Part shown: in pieces, positions 1 through 8,960 of the stretch
Layout of the letters: every line of letters begins with the position of its first letter
Position numbering within the stretch: position 1 is the stretch's first letter
NCBI GenBank assembly: GCA_030141605.1
Contig: JAQGDQ010002422.1
Span: 1-53,286, forward strand
Direction: 5' to 3'
Source: Tubiluchus corallicola
Taxonomy: Eukaryota; Priapulida; Priapulimorpha; Priapulimorphida; Tubiluchidae
DNA length: 53,286 nucleotides
Position numbers and translations under genes: made by a program
Notes under the pieces: model-generated
What the model was told of the DNA's origin: nothing
The model's database searches: none
Seen by the model: only the letters and a program-made list of their open reading frames with translations

Positions 1-56
1 AAAAAAATATATCAGCACTAAGCCGCTAAGATTTTTAACATTGGGAGCAATTACTT

Positions 57-2720
57 ATGACTACACAATTTCCTTGGAAAGCACTTCTCACTGTCGACGG
101 TAAAGACTATTCATACTATAATATACAGAAATTCGCGCACTCTATCGGAGAGGATATCAGCTCCCTTCCTCTTTCTCTTAAAATCCTCCTGGAAAATCTC
201 CTGAGGCAATATGACGAAAAAACCGTCACCATGCGCCATCTGAAGGCTCTCTGCCAATGGGCAAAAACACGGGAAGGAGGTGAGGAAATTCCCTATAAAC
301 CCTCCCGAGTCCTCATGCAGGACTTCACAGGCGTCCCCGCCGTAGTCGACCTTGCCGCCATGCGAGATGCCATCGCGCAAAAAGGCGGAGATCCCCAAAA
401 AGTCAACCCCTTAAGCCCCGTCGATCTCGTTATTGATCATTCCATTATGGTCGACCATTACGGAACTTCCGAAGCCGCTAATAAAAATATGGAACTCGAA
501 TTCAAAAGAAACAGCGAGCGATACGCCTTCTTACGATGGGGACAAGCCGCTTTCGATAACTTCAATGTCGTGCCGCCAGGTGCCGGGATATGCCATCAGG
601 TCAATCTGGAATATCTCGCCAACGTCGTCCATGTCGATAAAGAAACCGACCCGCCTCTGCTCTTCCCCGATACACTCGTCGGAACAGATAGCCACACAAC
701 CATGATCAACGCCCTTGGCGTCCTCGGGTGGGGCGTCGGTGGAATCGAGGCCGAAGCCGCTATGCTCGGGCAAGCCCTCTCAATGAAAGTGCCCCAAGTG
801 ATCGGCATGAAACTCACCGGAAAACTTCCCGAAAAAATCACCGCGACAGACCTCGTCCTCACAATCGTCCAACAACTTCGACAATATGGCGTGGTTGGAA
901 AATTCGTCGAATTCTTCGGAGACGGACTGAAAAACCTCTCCCTGCCCGATCGCGCAACAATCGCAAACATGGTCCCAGAATACGGTGCGACATGCGGCCT
1001 GTTTCCTATCGATAGCGAAACAATCAGCTATCTTAGCACCACAGGAAGAGACCCACACCTGATCAATATCATACAACACTATACACAAAAACAGGGAATG
1101 GGAAATACTTCCTCAATGCCACACGCTCAATATACAGAAACCCTCTCTCTTGACCTCTCTTCCATACAGACCTCTATTGCGGGACCAGGAAGACCACAAG
1201 ACCGAATCACCATCACAAAATCACGAGCATCCTTCCTGAAAACACTCAAAAAAATCGAAAATAGACAAAAACCGAAAACCGCCCCCGTCCCTAACAAAAA
1301 TTACACAATAGAAGACGGAAGTATCGTTATCGCCGCCATCACAAGCTGCACCAATACATCAAACCCCTCTGTGCTTATCGGCGCGGCCCTGCTGGCGAAA
1401 AACGCCGTCGAAAAAGGACTCTCCTCAAAAGAATGGGTGAAAACATCCTTCGCACCAGGCTCTCGAATCGTCGAGCAATACCTGCAAAACGCCGGCCTTA
1501 TGCCCTATATGCAAAAACTCGGGTTTTATATCACAGGATTCGGATGCACAAGCTGTATCGGAAATTCCGGCCCCCTCGATGACAATATCCAAGAAGCTAT
1601 CCAAAATAATCAACTATGCGTCACCTCCATTCTCTCGGGCAACAGAAATTTCGAAGGGCGAATCCACCCCCTTGTAAAAGCAAATTATCTCGCCTCCCCC
1701 CTCCTAGTTGTCGCCGGAGCCCTCTTTGGATCCATGAGTAAAAATTTCTTCAAAGATCCCATCGACTCCGATCACCAAAATAATCCCGTCTATCTACGCG
1801 ATATATGGCCACAAAAAAAAGACATCAACGCCGTGATCAAAACAGCCATCACAGCCGAAATGTACCAAAAACACTACAAGACAATCTTCGCAGGATCCCC
1901 TGAATGGCAAAATATCAATATAGAACATTCAAAAACATGCCAGTGGAACCCACAATCAACCTATATCCAAAATCCACCCTTTTTTGAATCAACTGACGAA
2001 AATCCCCTAGAGGTCTCTATCGAAAACGCGAGAACACTCGCTATATTCGGCGACTCCGTAACAACCGATCATATCTCTCCAGCAGGCAGCATCAGGGAAG
2101 AAAGCGATGCGGGACAATGGCTTTCTGACCAAAATGTCCGCCCAGAAAACTTCAACGCATACGGCGCAAGACGCGGAAACCACGAAGTCATGATGCGAGG
2201 AACCTTCGCGAATATCAGAATCCGAAATAAAATGCTCCCCGATACAGAAGGAGGAATCACACGACATATCCCCTCCGGAAAAAAAATGAGCATATATAAC
2301 GCCGCGATGAAATATAAACAAGACAATATCCCCCTTATTATCATCGCGGGAAAAGAATATGGAACAGGATCCTCTCGCGACTGGGCCGCCAAAGGAACAA
2401 AATTACTCGGTATAAAAGCCGTCATCGCCGAAAGCTTCGAGAGAATACATCGCTCCAACCTCATCGGCATGGGCGTGCTCCCCCTACAATTCCCACAAAA
2501 TACCTTCCTAGACTCCCTTAAACTCACCGGCAATGAACGCTACGCGCTTCACTCGGAAAACGCCCTCTTCCCTAACGCAATCATAACATTGTCCATACAA
2601 CAGAATAATAAAAAACTCCACACCATCCCCCTTATATGCCGAATCGATACCGAGGATGAAATTAACTATTACAAAACCGGAGGAATCCTCCATCATATGC
2701 TCGCGCAGCTGACAAATTAA
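57..2720 (+). CDS. acnA: Aconitate hydratase A
   Basis: Interconverts citrate and isocitrate through cis-aconitate in the TCA cycle, in the cytoplasm. The 887-residue length is typical of the AcnA/IRP family. The three cysteines that hold the 4Fe-4S cluster are visible: C431 (in SCTNTSNPS) and C497 and C500 (in GCTSCIGNSG). Their spacing matches the E. coli AcnA ligands. Other family motifs are GTDSHTTMINALGVLGWGVG, GDSVTTDHISPAGSI in the C-terminal swivel domain, and GTGSSRDWAAKGTKLLG. GGGAG lies about 10 bases before the ATG. A strong terminator follows directly, so the gene ends its own transcript. Several long antisense frames inside it are codon-bias shadows. Confidence 0.98.
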   Translation: MTTQFPWKALLTVDGKDYSYYNIQKFAHSIGEDISSLPLSLKILLENLLRQYDEKTVTMRHLKALCQWAKTREGGEEIPYKPSRVLMQDFTGVPAVVDLAAMRDAIAQKGGDPQKVNPLSPVDLVIDHSIMVDHYGTSEAANKNMELEFKRNSERYAFLRWGQAAFDNFNVVPPGAGICHQVNLEYLANVVHVDKETDPPLLFPDTLVGTDSHTTMINALGVLGWGVGGIEAEAAMLGQALSMKVPQVIGMKLTGKLPEKITATDLVLTIVQQLRQYGVVGKFVEFFGDGLKNLSLPDRATIANMVPEYGATCGLFPIDSETISYLSTTGRDPHLINIIQHYTQKQGMGNTSSMPHAQYTETLSLDLSSIQTSIAGPGRPQDRITITKSRASFLKTLKKIENRQKPKTAPVPNKNYTIEDGSIVIAAITSCTNTSNPSVLIGAALLAKNAVEKGLSSKEWVKTSFAPGSRIVEQYLQNAGLMPYMQKLGFYITGFGCTSCIGNSGPLDDNIQEAIQNNQLCVTSILSGNRNFEGRIHPLVKANYLASPLLVVAGALFGSMSKNFFKDPIDSDHQNNPVYLRDIWPQKKDINAVIKTAITAEMYQKHYKTIFAGSPEWQNINIEHSKTCQWNPQSTYIQNPPFFESTDENPLEVSIENARTLAIFGDSVTTDHISPAGSIREESDAGQWLSDQNVRPENFNAYGARRGNHEVMMRGTFANIRIRNKMLPDTEGGITRHIPSGKKMSIYNAAMKYKQDNIPLIIIAGKEYGTGSSRDWAAKGTKLLGIKAVIAESFERIHRSNLIGMGVLPLQFPQNTFLDSLKLTGNERYALHSENALFPNAIITLSIQQNNKKLHTIPLICRIDTEDEINYYKTGGILHHMLAQLTN

Positions 2721-2725
2721 AAAAA

Positions 2726-2755
2726 AAGAGCCTTGCTCAAAGGCTCTTAGTTTTT
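2726..2755 (+). terminator. Rho-independent terminator after acnA
   Basis: A 9-bp stem (AAGAGCCTT paired with AAGGCTCTT) with a five-base loop is followed by a T-rich run. It begins six bases after the acnA stop codon. Confidence 0.9.
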
Positions 2756-2853
2756 CTCACAACTTAACTCTTTCATATAGACCTAATCATAAATATAAAA
2801 GAACTAATTTACTACAGGCAAAAAATAAGCCAACTTACCAAAAGAGAGAAATT

Positions 2854-3363
2854 ATGCCCTATTATTGCCTATCCCTGCAAACACCGTTTGGCCCCTTAAC
2901 ACTCTTTGAAGAAGATAAAAAAATACGCGCCCTTGAATGGGGATACGTACAAGAACAACGTCCCTCCTCCCTTCTCGTAAAAGCAAAAAAACAACTTATG
3001 GAATGGTTTAATGGACAACGAAAAACATTCTCCCTCCCCCTTGAACCACACGGAACAGACTTTCAAAAACGCGTCTGGAAAGAACTCTCCATCATCCCTT
3101 ACGGGCATGTGAAAAGCTACCAGGAAATCGCAACAGCTATTAAAAGTGCACCTAGAGCCGTCGGAAACGCGTGCGCGAAAAATCCCCTCTCCATCATTAT
3201 CCCATGTCACAGAGTCGTCTACCAACAAGGAACAAAAATTAACCAGAAAACCGGAAAACGCGACATCCATAACACAAAAGCCATCGGGAATTACAGCGGC
3301 GGAAACGGAAAAGAAACAAAAACACAACTCCTCGCATTCGAAGGCGCCATTCATCACGACTGA
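2854..3363 (+). CDS. ogt: Methylated-DNA–protein-cysteine methyltransferase (Ogt/AdaB type)
   Basis: Suicide repair enzyme that transfers methyl or alkyl groups from O6-alkylguanine or O4-alkylthymine in DNA to its own cysteine. The acceptor is C118 in the motif IIPCHRVV. Upstream it has the helix-turn-helix-like stretch with PYGHVKSYQEIA and the Arg-finger region RAVGNACAKNP. At 169 residues it has the usual Ogt length. The segment between PCHRVV and the final LLAFEGA is about 15 residues longer and more charged than usual (TKINQKTGKRDIHNTKAIGN). AAAGAGAG precedes the ATG. It stands alone, with an acnA terminator before it and a gene-poor gap after it. Confidence 0.93.
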   Translation: MPYYCLSLQTPFGPLTLFEEDKKIRALEWGYVQEQRPSSLLVKAKKQLMEWFNGQRKTFSLPLEPHGTDFQKRVWKELSIIPYGHVKSYQEIATAIKSAPRAVGNACAKNPLSIIIPCHRVVYQQGTKINQKTGKRDIHNTKAIGNYSGGNGKETKTQLLAFEGAIHHD

Positions 3364-4437
3364 GAGCTTCACTAAGACCGAAAACACCCTGTTGATATAC
3401 TCAATACCTAACCTTAATCAGTCTTGACACAATATTGCTGACAAAAGCGAAAACAAAATCCATCAAGGGCTTGCAGGTTTTGGCGTTTGGTCGCTCTATG
3501 CGTGTTGACCCTGGCAGCAGATTTTAGCGACTGTGTCAGCTCACCATAATAAATAGGCCACCCTATGGGCGTAATGGAAATATCACAGAATTTAAGGAAA
3601 ATATAGCAAGACAAAAAAGAGCTGCAATACACCACAGTTTATCACCATTGATTTTCGCAACAGCTCGATAATTCCCTTTTCTAAAACTAAACCATGACTC
3701 ACTGGTTTTTTAGAAACTTTCCACGCGAACAGATATCTTCCTGAACCGCTTCCAAATCTAAATAACCAAAAAACCCCTACTGTTCCTTACCGGCGATTGC
3801 TCTTTTCATCGATTTTATAACAGTTTCTGAAATTTGAATATCTCAGAATATAGTTTTGCCCATGCTTCTTTCCTATTTTCCAAAATCACTACGATATGAT
3901 ATGAATTCAGCCTTCCAAAACTTTTTTTGCTCGCCCACGCAAGCGTATAGGATTTTCTTTTCACGCTCGCTCACCATCCAAACATTTTTTAAAAAGATAA
4001 ATAATACGACTTCTAGCAGTTTTACTCTTTGATCTCTCAGTAATCGTAAAGAATTCATTGAGCCAATGATATAAGCGATCATCAAGGCTATAACACCAAA
4101 ATGTTTGACATGCCTTGATCCCCTCCCAACATAGGCGTTCACCTGCCCCAATGGCATGTTAAGCATGTATTTATTACACGCGCCACGTGTAATACACATC
4201 TCTCTCTGCTTTTCAGCACAGTATCTTCAAAAAAATGGGCGTGAATAATTTTTCCATAATTTACCTCGCAAGCAAATATAAACAAAAGACGCAATCAGCA
4301 GACTTTATAAAACTATTGTTATGGATGCCGTAAGATGGCGTGGGTGTGGTGGGATGGCTGGATGCTCCATGGGTTGTCTGTTTTCAAACAGACCCTGTAA
4401 GCCAGCGAACTTTATCAAAGTAAAATACACGCAACTA
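3364..4437. other. Gene-poor gap of about 1.1 kb, possibly decayed
   Basis: No convincing gene was found. Two minus-strand frames (73 aa at 3414–3635 and 108 aa at 3873–4199) and a 57-codon plus-strand frame starting at 4322 are open, but none has a clear ribosome binding site or a recognised motif. The 73-aa frame has a run reading NTHRATKRQNLQALDGFCFR that could be the remnant of a repeated element. A hairpin (GTCTGTTT paired with AAACAGAC) sits near 4376–4394. The region may hold decayed genes or a non-coding RNA; neither can be shown here. Confidence 0.5.
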
Positions 4438-4466
4438 TTGATATCTCAAGCGATATTTGCTATAAT
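4438..4466 (+). promoter_or_regulatory. Sigma-70-type promoter for the two-gene unit
   Basis: TTGATA (4438–4443), a 17-base spacer and TATAAT (4461–4466) form a near-perfect housekeeping promoter. Transcription would start near 4473 and leave a leader of about 170 bases before the first ATG. The leader contains a short hairpin (AAGAAAC / GTTTCTT). Confidence 0.7.
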
Positions 4467-4641
4467 AAAAACAGAAGAAACAAGCGTTTCTTAGAAAAAT
4501 ACACACCTGATATGTCAAAATAAATTTTTTTGATTCCATTGCTTTCATAAAAAAGCAAGACATATTCTCATGCCCTCTCAAAAATAAGCAAAACCTTAAA
4601 GTCCCCCACAATAAAACAAACGTTAACAATAGGTTATTCAT

Positions 4642-5598
4642 ATGTCTTTGAGCATGCACTACCGATCCATTCTCGTTACAAAATTATTTGTTAAAAATGA
4701 AAAAAAAATACCCTATCACGTTCCCTATTATTCATTCAATGAAATAGAAACACAACTCCATGAACTCTACAATAACAATCAAACAGACTATTACTATCAG
4801 CGCAAAACAAAAAAAATGAAAATTCGGAAAATTCAAAGCGTCAACGAACAATATCTATGCCTTCTGATCAGTATAGGAGATAAAAATATACCCGATGTCC
4901 ATTACGAAAATTTCGATAACGGCGATATACGACCCTCCCAGAAAAATAAAAATGAAGGCATTGTCTTTACAGGGCATATTCTCATTAAAAAAGAACGCGA
5001 TAAAATCGACTCCCACCTCATGCTGATCGAAAAAGTCCCCGGACTCAATATGCCAATACTAGAAGCCTACTTGCGGCACATCTTCAAAAATACCAGTACA
5101 AAAACATACACACATAATGATCAAAAAATAATATACAGACCACTTTTTACCATCCTTGGATACCAGTCAAATACCCTTAAAGACGCCCTCCTAAATAATA
5201 ATATCCTGCACGATATCGAATTTGTCGGACATACACCCATATACGGAGGCCTAGATGAATATGGATATATTCAAGAACGTACCCAAAAACTGAAATTCGT
5301 TATGCAAAAAGACCTTAAAACAAGCAATATCGATTCACTTTTCCAACATATCCTCTGTAAATTCAAAACAAGCAACTATAAAAAAATGCTCATAAGAATC
5401 AAAACACCCAACGGAAAAATTCAACAAACCACCCTCGATCCAAACCATAAAAACATGCTCTCGCAAACATTCATCTGCCATGAATATGTCAATAATTTTA
5501 TAGAACCCCTCAAAAGCGCCCATGACGATATCGTCAACAGCATGGTCGAAAAGCTACAGGAAAAAGCCTCACAATACACAGATTCCCTTTACCAATAA
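4642..5598 (+). CDS. Unrecognised 318-aa soluble protein, first gene of a two-gene unit
   Basis: I do not recognise this protein with confidence. It has no signal peptide or membrane segment, and is rich in charged residues and asparagine. Distinctive stretches are EKVPGLNMPILEAYLRHIF around residues 131–149, a GGLDEYGY turn near residue 200, and a helical C-terminus. The start is preceded by a weak AGG. The gene following after 16 bases encodes a four-helix membrane protein and has its own strong ribosome binding site, so the two look co-transcribed from the promoter at 4438. The architecture (about 315-aa soluble protein plus about 190-aa four-helix membrane protein) resembles the Kiwa anti-phage pair KwaB and KwaA. 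However, I cannot verify a DUF4868 domain, and the gene order is reversed compared with described Kiwa loci. Confidence 0.8.
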   Translation: MSLSMHYRSILVTKLFVKNEKKIPYHVPYYSFNEIETQLHELYNNNQTDYYYQRKTKKMKIRKIQSVNEQYLCLLISIGDKNIPDVHYENFDNGDIRPSQKNKNEGIVFTGHILIKKERDKIDSHLMLIEKVPGLNMPILEAYLRHIFKNTSTKTYTHNDQKIIYRPLFTILGYQSNTLKDALLNNNILHDIEFVGHTPIYGGLDEYGYIQERTQKLKFVMQKDLKTSNIDSLFQHILCKFKTSNYKKMLIRIKTPNGKIQQTTLDPNHKNMLSQTFICHEYVNNFIEPLKSAHDDIVNSMVEKLQEKASQYTDSLYQ

Positions 5599-5614
5599 TC
5601 AAGGAGCGAACTCT

Positions 5615-6184
5615 ATGCTGCATAAATTTAAAATACTCACCCCACTCCTTTACCTGCAACTTAAAAATAAAGGCCTCAATACCTATACATGGTATATCCC
5701 CTTAGGAATAACCGCCATTGTCATGTCTATCTCCTTTTTCCTTCCCGAAGGTATCAGCGTTTATGAACAAGATGGATGGATAAAATCCGTCAATCAACTT
5801 CTTTCCCCCCTTGTCGCTTTCTATATCGCCTCCCTCGCTGTCATTTCCTCCTTCAGAAATAACCATATCGATAAATATACAGCCGGAACAACAATCACCC
5901 TCACCGTTAAACGAAGAGGAAAAAAAGAAACAGAAGTCCTGACAAGAAGACGGTTTTTAAGTTTACTCTTTGCTTATTGCGCTTTCATCTCTATAATAAT
6001 TTTTATCGTCAGTGAATTGTCCATCCTCCTACAAGGGAATATCTACGCTATTTTTACAAACCCCCTTATTTCGGAAATAGTGGACTATCTCTTTATAGGA
6101 GTCTATATATTCATGATTAGCAACTTACTGACAACAACACTTTTAGGTCTCCACTATCTGGCAGATCGTATGCACAGGGTATAA
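5615..6184 (+). CDS. Small four-helix membrane protein, second gene of the two-gene unit
   Basis: Predicted inner-membrane protein of 189 residues. Four hydrophobic segments are visible, roughly at residues 28–46, 63–81, 117–141 and 153–178. A basic loop of about 35 residues (with KRRGKKETEVLTRRRF) separates helices 2 and 3 and probably faces the cytoplasm. The open frame extends upstream to 5522, overlapping the previous gene. The ATG at 5615 is chosen because AAGGAG sits nine bases before it and the extension is hydrophilic and unlike a membrane protein start. The function is unknown. Its size and topology would suit a KwaA-like partner of the preceding protein, but this is only an analogy. 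Confidence 0.8.
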   Translation: MLHKFKILTPLLYLQLKNKGLNTYTWYIPLGITAIVMSISFFLPEGISVYEQDGWIKSVNQLLSPLVAFYIASLAVISSFRNNHIDKYTAGTTITLTVKRRGKKETEVLTRRRFLSLLFAYCAFISIIIFIVSELSILLQGNIYAIFTNPLISEIVDYLFIGVYIFMISNLLTTTLLGLHYLADRMHRV

Positions 6185-6231
6185 CACTCACGCATCAACA
6201 GCCAGAAACCCTGCAAAAAGGAACTGGCCCC

Positions 6232-8892
6232 ATGGAAAATCTAGAGCCCACTAAAAAATCCGCCCCTCAAGTAAAATATCGCAAAGATTATCAACCTTCT
6301 CCATGGCTCATTACCCACATCAACCTGGAGTTCATACTTGATCCGCATACAACAATCGTCCAATCCACTCTCACAATCCAAAGAAATCCAAAACAACCCA
6401 AAACAACCCCCCTTGCCCTCAATGGCGAAAATCTCACAACAAAAACCGTCGAGATAAACGGAGAAACCCTCCCAAAAGACGCTTTCTCCATCCAGGAAAA
6501 CTATCTGACTATTCATAAACCTCTTCCCGATCAATTCACACTCAAAACAATCGTTCATATCCACCCAGAAAAAAATACAGCCCTGTCAGGGCTCTACACA
6601 TCAAACACTATCCTCTGCACACAATGCGAAGCCGAAGGATTCAGAAGAATAACATGGTTTATCGATCGACCCGATATCCTTGCTATATGGGCCGTGAAAC
6701 TCCAAGCAAAACAAAACCTCTTTCCAACCCTGTTGTGCAACGGAAACCTCACCAGCCAAACAATAAACAACGATATAAACGAAACACACTGGCATGACCC
6801 TCATCCCAAACCATCCTACCTGTTCGCGCTTGTCGCAGGCGATTTCGACTGCCTGGAAGACCATTTCATAACACACTCCAAAGAAAAAATCACCTTGCGA
6901 ATCTATTGCGAAAAAGGCGAAAAAGAAAAATGCGCATGGGCCATGGAAAGCCTGAAACTCTCCATGAAATGGGACGAAGTAAACTACGGACGAGCTTATG
7001 ACCTCTCCTTGTTCAATATCGTCGCTGTCAGCGACTTTAACTTCGGCGCCATGGAAAATAAAAGCCTCAATATCTTCAACGCCGTCTATATCCTCGCCGA
7101 CCCGCAAATAACAACCGATATCGATAACGACAATATCGCCGCCGTCGTCGCTCACGAATATTTCCACAATTGGACCGGAAACAGAATCACATGCCGAGAT
7201 TGGTTCCAGCTCAGCCTCAAAGAAGGACTCACCGTCTTTCGAGATCAGCAATTCTCCGCCGATATCAGCTCGCCAGACGTCCTGCGAATACAAACTGTCA
7301 ATACCTTAAGAACAACACAGTTCCCAGAAGATAATAGCCCACTAGCACACCCCATACGACCCGAATCCTACATCCGAATCGATAACTTCTATACCGCAAC
7401 CGTCTATGAAAAAGGAGCCGAGGTCATCCGAATGCTCAACAGTATCCTCGGAAAAAATAAATTCCGAAAAGGAATGGACCGGTATTTCGAAAAATATGAC
7501 GGACAAGCCGTAACATGCGACGACTTCATCTCCGCAATGGAAGAAGCTAACTGTATCGACCTCTCACAATTTTCCCACTGGTACAGCCAAATAGGAACTC
7601 CCACAATCGATGTACTCACACACTATAACGCACAGGAGCAAACCTATACCCTCACCCTTTCACAAAATTCCACACACCATAACGAAAATCAAGCAAACCT
7701 TTTGCATATCCCCCTGAAAACAGGGCTCGTCCATAGAGAAACCGGCCAGGATATCCCCCTCCATCCCGATCCAAAAACAGCTCAAAACAGCCACCCCACT
7801 GACAATAATACACACATACTCCACCTAAAACATAAATCACAAACCTTCACCTTTAACAAAGTCCCTCAAAACCCTATCCTCTCCATTAACCGAACCTTCT
7901 CCGCACCCGTCAAAATCAACTATTCACGCCCCCAAGAAGAAACCCTCTTCCTTATGGCAAACGACAGCGATAGCTTCAACCGATACGAAGCTTTCTGCTC
8001 CTCCATAACACGCCTTATAAAAACAAATATAGAAAAAAACATCCCCCAAGCCAAAACCCCTACGGAAATCATCACAGCCTTCCAGAAAAACCTGCTGGAT
8101 ACAACAATCGACCCATACTTCCAATCCTACCTTATTTCTATCCCTCACCCCCGATTCCTTGCGGAGCAAATGGACATTATCGATGTCAACACCCTCTATA
8201 CAGCCTACCATATCTTGCAAGAAACAATCGCGAACACCCTGAAAGACACTTTCCTACAAAGCTATAAAATCGCGCGAAGCGCCCAAAATACAAGCGAAAA
8301 CCCAAAAAAATACAGAGCACTCGCTAACGCAATTCTCCCCTATATCGCTCGATCCTCTCTGAATAATAAAGACGGCATTATCTTCCAGCAATTTCAAGAA
8401 GATAGCCTCATGACCAATAAAATCGCCGCCCTAGCAACCCTCTCTCATACCTCCTCCCCATACTATCAAAAAGCCCTCGACCTTTTTGAAGAACAGTTTT
8501 CCCATAACGAGCTGGCAATGGATAAATGGCTCTCTGTACAAGCGCTGTCAACCAATAAAAATACACTGCAAACTATTACAGAACTCACAAAACACCCCTG
8601 CTTTACACTGAAAAACCCAAACAGAGTCCGTGCCCTAATCGGACGATTCTGCCACGGAAACTTGCTCCACTTTCATAAAAAAGACGGATCAGGATACCAG
8701 TTTTTGAAGGACTATATCGTGAAAATCGATAACAACAACCCTCAACTTGCCGCAGGACTCGCCAGATCAACAGCGCAATGGAGACGCTACACACCAGAAA
8801 ACCAGAAAAAAATACAACAGACCCTCCAGGAAATCCTGAGGCAAAACCCTTCCGAAATTCTCTATGAGATCATCAATAACCAACTGGAATAA
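6232..8892 (+). CDS. pepN: Aminopeptidase N (M1 metallopeptidase)
   Basis: Zinc aminopeptidase that removes N-terminal residues from peptides in the cytoplasm. The zinc site is H308-E309-x2-H312 (HEYFHNW) with the third ligand E331 in LKEGLT. The substrate-binding GAMEN motif is at 272–276. The 886-residue length and the C-terminal helical half match bacterial PepN of the E. coli type. AAAAAGGA precedes the ATG. It starts 47 bases after the unrecognised membrane protein gene, but nothing suggests a functional link. It converges with folC. Confidence 0.97.
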   Translation: MENLEPTKKSAPQVKYRKDYQPSPWLITHINLEFILDPHTTIVQSTLTIQRNPKQPKTTPLALNGENLTTKTVEINGETLPKDAFSIQENYLTIHKPLPDQFTLKTIVHIHPEKNTALSGLYTSNTILCTQCEAEGFRRITWFIDRPDILAIWAVKLQAKQNLFPTLLCNGNLTSQTINNDINETHWHDPHPKPSYLFALVAGDFDCLEDHFITHSKEKITLRIYCEKGEKEKCAWAMESLKLSMKWDEVNYGRAYDLSLFNIVAVSDFNFGAMENKSLNIFNAVYILADPQITTDIDNDNIAAVVAHEYFHNWTGNRITCRDWFQLSLKEGLTVFRDQQFSADISSPDVLRIQTVNTLRTTQFPEDNSPLAHPIRPESYIRIDNFYTATVYEKGAEVIRMLNSILGKNKFRKGMDRYFEKYDGQAVTCDDFISAMEEANCIDLSQFSHWYSQIGTPTIDVLTHYNAQEQTYTLTLSQNSTHHNENQANLLHIPLKTGLVHRETGQDIPLHPDPKTAQNSHPTDNNTHILHLKHKSQTFTFNKVPQNPILSINRTFSAPVKINYSRPQEETLFLMANDSDSFNRYEAFCSSITRLIKTNIEKNIPQAKTPTEIITAFQKNLLDTTIDPYFQSYLISIPHPRFLAEQMDIIDVNTLYTAYHILQETIANTLKDTFLQSYKIARSAQNTSENPKKYRALANAILPYIARSSLNNKDGIIFQQFQEDSLMTNKIAALATLSHTSSPYYQKALDLFEEQFSHNELAMDKWLSVQALSTNKNTLQTITELTKHPCFTLKNPNRVRALIGRFCHGNLLHFHKKDGSGYQFLKDYIVKIDNNNPQLAAGLARSTAQWRRYTPENQKKIQQTLQEILRQNPSEILYEIINNQLE

Positions 8893-8960
8893 GCCCAACA
8901 CAGTTGATACAAAACATACCCGCTTAAAGAAAATCATAATAGCGCCAGAAAACAATAACG

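Noticed and set aside
2069-2533. 154-aa antisense frame inside acnA
   Set aside because: Lies over the AcnA swivel domain; no independent evidence of a gene.
3364-4640. tRNA, tmRNA or 6S RNA in the gap
   Set aside because: No T-arm (GGTTC-AATCC type) with matching acceptor stem or tmRNA ends could be found.
6601-7293. 230-aa open frame on the minus strand inside pepN
   Set aside because: It is a shadow of pepN codon use: the plus-strand frame contains the full M1 active site, and the antisense frame has no motif or ribosome binding site.
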